This document shows, piece by piece, positions 62,138 through 64,000 of a stretch of 64,000 nucleotides of DNA. Where the stretch lies: assembly GCA_036245525.1 (NCBI GenBank), contig BTPG01000006.1:91592450-91656449 (forward strand), read 5' to 3'. The notes under the pieces were generated by a model. The model was not told the origin of the DNA. It saw only the letters and a list, made by a program, of their open reading frames with translations, and made no database searches. The stretch is from Semisulcospira habei (Eukaryota > Mollusca > Gastropoda > Semisulcospiridae). Made by a program: the position numbers and the translations under genes. How positions within the stretch are numbered: position 1 is the stretch's first letter; each line of letters starts with the position of its first letter.

Positions 62138-62404
62138 TTTCAAGTCCGCACCTGCACGTGCTGTGGGAACTTCCAATGGCCAAGTGATGTTCATGCCGTG
62201 TGCCCACCCTGTTCCGGCTGTGCCTCCACTCACCCGTGCGTGGTCTGCGCCCCCTGGCTGGAAGAGCAGTGGTCTCAGCTTTGGGGCTTCTATCGCCGTG
62301 AACGGCCCATGCCAATCCGAGATCAGGCACCCGCTAACGCCCCCACTAACGCCTCTGCGGATGCGATAAGTCGCACGTCCCCCGGTCGTGGACACTCGGA
62401 CTGA
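62138..62404 (+). CDS. D5 Cys/His-rich N-terminal module
   Basis: FQVRTCTCCGNFQWPSDVHA, VCPPCSGCASTHPCVVCAPW, LEEQWSQLWGFYRRERPMP. Intact from the acceptor and in frame with the Met-Ala-Ser start at 54712. Cys/His spacing as in D4. The frame ends at a TGA at 62402 after a short Ala/Pro-rich stretch. Confidence 0.8.
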   Translation, partial: FQVRTCTCCGNFQWPSDVHAVCPPCSGCASTHPCVVCAPWLEEQWSQLWGFYRRERPMPIRDQAPANAPTNASADAISRTSPGRGHSD

Positions 62405-64000
62405 ACGGGCTACCCCAGGCGTTTCTTCGGGACAAGTCCAGCACAGCCGTAAGGCGTCCCACCCCAAGGTCGGTGCCAAGTACCTTCGGACAGAAGAATC
62501 TGCTGGACCAGTGGGCTCATCAGATAGAGAAAGAGCTAACGAGCCTGGCCCAAAGCAAACTCGCTCGTCCCATCTGCCCTCCCGAGGAGAGAGGGTATAT
62601 GGCGATGGAAATTTAGGGTGGACACCCGTGCCCCGACCTCGTTTGTGCTCATGTGACACGCCTCCACAACCCTGAATGGCTCCCCGTGGACTAGACGCCC
62701 GCCGCCACGCTAGGCCTTCCTACAGGCCCGACACTGCCCCCACTGTTAGCCCATCCTCGGCGCATTACCCGAAGTATGGGCCATTACCTCGCTCGCCGCG
62801 GTGCACATCGCCCTGCCGGCATGGACATTCGTCTCCCCCACGCAGCCGCTCACCGCGGGATCGATGGTCCGCACGTTGCAGTACAGTGTCTTCACAGAGA
62901 ACTGCGCGGGTCGCCGCATCTCTTCACTCCTCACCGCACCGCTCCCATGGGCCACAGGATGGAGACACTCCGGTCCCTGGACGAGGCGGTGCGTCTCGTC
63001 GCTGCGTGTCTTCCCCCGGAGGACTGCCCGCCTTCCCCCCACTCAAGAGGAAAGCGTCAGCCTACATGGATGCCATTCGGCAGTCCAAGCGTTTCAAATC
63101 GCTCCCCAGCCTCCGGGTTTCCGGGACCTGCGCGACGCATTCTCCGCTCATCTGCTGCAGGGCTCCATCGGCGACTCTAATGTCTTCTCAGACTCCAAGT
63201 GGCCTGCGGACTTGGACATCGCCTTTCACCAAGATCGGTATGCCGGTCACTCGCAAGCATTTGCCTGCCCTCTCCTGGCGGTGGATACTCCAGCCCTGAC
63301 GCTGGTGGGTATCTCTCGACTACGTCATCTTCCCCCGGCTTAGACAGGACTGCTACCCTAGTACGCAATGCCCTCGCCACGGCGGGATTCCTGGACCTGG
63401 TCATGCAAGCTATTGTTCGACGCATCAAGAATGCCTGGCACCCTTCGATCTCACCGCTTGTGGGGGACATCCTGGCTCTGTCGGTATCCGCCAACCGTGC
63501 AGCGTATCACACCTCCATCAACGCCATGGCTGCGGCCGCTAATTGTGACTTGATGCGTCGGGATACCTTACTGCGCGACTGCAACCTTCCGACCGCCTTG
63601 AAGAAGCAGCTCCGGCGGGCACCGCTCGGTGGTTCGCTCCTTTTTGGCCCGTCTTGGCAGACGGTGAAAGATGCGAACAAGGACCTCTGGGCCAGCCTCC
63701 CCGCTCCCACCTGCTTTCAGGCAGCGAAACCCCACGCTCGCCCATTCACCAGTCGCGGCCGTCTGACCCCCCTCTCCCCCCCCAGGAGGCTTGCTCTCCG
63801 CAGCGGCGTGTGGCGGTCGCTGCTGCCAGACGACCCGTGGATCCTCTCCACTGTCTCTGAGGGACTGCTGATCTCCTTTCGGTCTCCTCCCCCGCTGCGC
63901 CGCGCTCCCCTGTGGACCTTGGAGCCGATGGATCTGCTCAGAGCCGATGCCCTTTGCAGCGAGATAGCTGCTTTGCTTCAGAAGGCCGCCACAGAGGTGG
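62405..64000 (+). pseudogene. D5 gag linker, capsid-like domain and RT start
   Basis: Arg/Ser-rich linker at 62676-62950 (SPPRSRSPRDRWSARC). Capsid-like domain from about 63340: TATLVRNALATAGFLDLVMQ, YHTSINAMAAAANCDLMRRD, LGGSLLFGPSWQTV. The RT N terminus (LISFRSPPPLRRAPLWTLEP) reaches the window edge. Frame changes at about 63010-63350. Confidence 0.78.

Larger units (their letters stand above)
54446..64000 (+). mobile_element. D5: DIRS-like retrotransposon, left end lost, carrying D4; runs off the window
   Basis: The leader begins abruptly at 54446 (CTAGCCTGGGATTATGG) without its left inverted repeat. Start and donor at ATGGCAAG|GTAAAACC (54712-54721). D4 occupies 54875-62110 within the intron, and the acceptor is at 62137. 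The gag module, linker and capsid-like domain follow, reaching the RT N terminus at the window end (ALLQKAATEV). Everything downstream is outside. Confidence 0.85.

Noticed and set aside
48300..64000. Endogenous retrovirus or Ty3-type LTR element
   Set aside because: The RT is of the DIRS type. There are inverted rather than direct terminal repeats, a tyrosine recombinase instead of a DDE integrase, and no protease or envelope-like frame.

Overview
The window is animal nuclear DNA: spliced genes with short exons, long introns full of repeats, tRNA-derived SINEs, non-LTR retrotransposons, TTAA-bounded palindromic MITEs and several DIRS-like retrotransposons. Two conserved host genes can be pieced together from exons. 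Their sequence and the repeat types suggest a lophotrochozoan, most likely a mollusc; that assignment is an inference.

Host genes. (1) DNAAF3 (dynein axonemal assembly factor 3), minus strand, about 34.5 kb down to about 3.8 kb. Fifteen exons join with consistent splice phases, plus one less certain terminal exon. (2) CWF19L1, plus strand, starting right of 37.97 kb. Four exons (37971-38055, 38645-38720, 39321-39422, 47493-47713) encode the N-terminal metallophosphatase-like domain. Its first exon was not found, and its C-terminal CwfJ domains must lie beyond base 64000. The two genes are divergent.

Repeats, left to right. 1-6.4 kb: MITEs, microsatellites and the DNAAF3 3' exons. 6.43-10.41 kb: a non-LTR element (LINE-Y) with both ends and a target-site duplication but no RT domain, and a second 5'-truncated LINE (LINE-X) inside it with its own duplication. 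10.95-19.95 kb: DIRS-like element D1 in a DNAAF3 intron, with identical terminal repeats and ruined coding. 20-34.5 kb: DNAAF3 exons among MITEs, two SINEs, a 27-bp minisatellite and LINE remnants. 34.5-40 kb: intergenic repeats and the first CWF19L1 exons. 40.9-46.9 kb: D2, inserted into an old LINE reading frame. 48.3-64 kb: D3, fused by a deletion to D5; D5 carries D4 (54.9-62.1 kb) inside its own leader intron; D4 carries a hAT-like DNA element in its recombinase gene.

The DIRS-like elements share one plan: inverted terminal repeat, leader with a short spliceosomal-type intron right after the start codon, a Cys/His-rich N-terminal module, an Arg/Ser-rich linker that tends to grow tandem arrays, a capsid-like domain, RT and RNase H, then a tyrosine recombinase in an overlapping frame, an internal complementary region, and the second inverted repeat. 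The leader intron, the Cys-rich module and the array-prone linker are the parts most likely to be poorly described.
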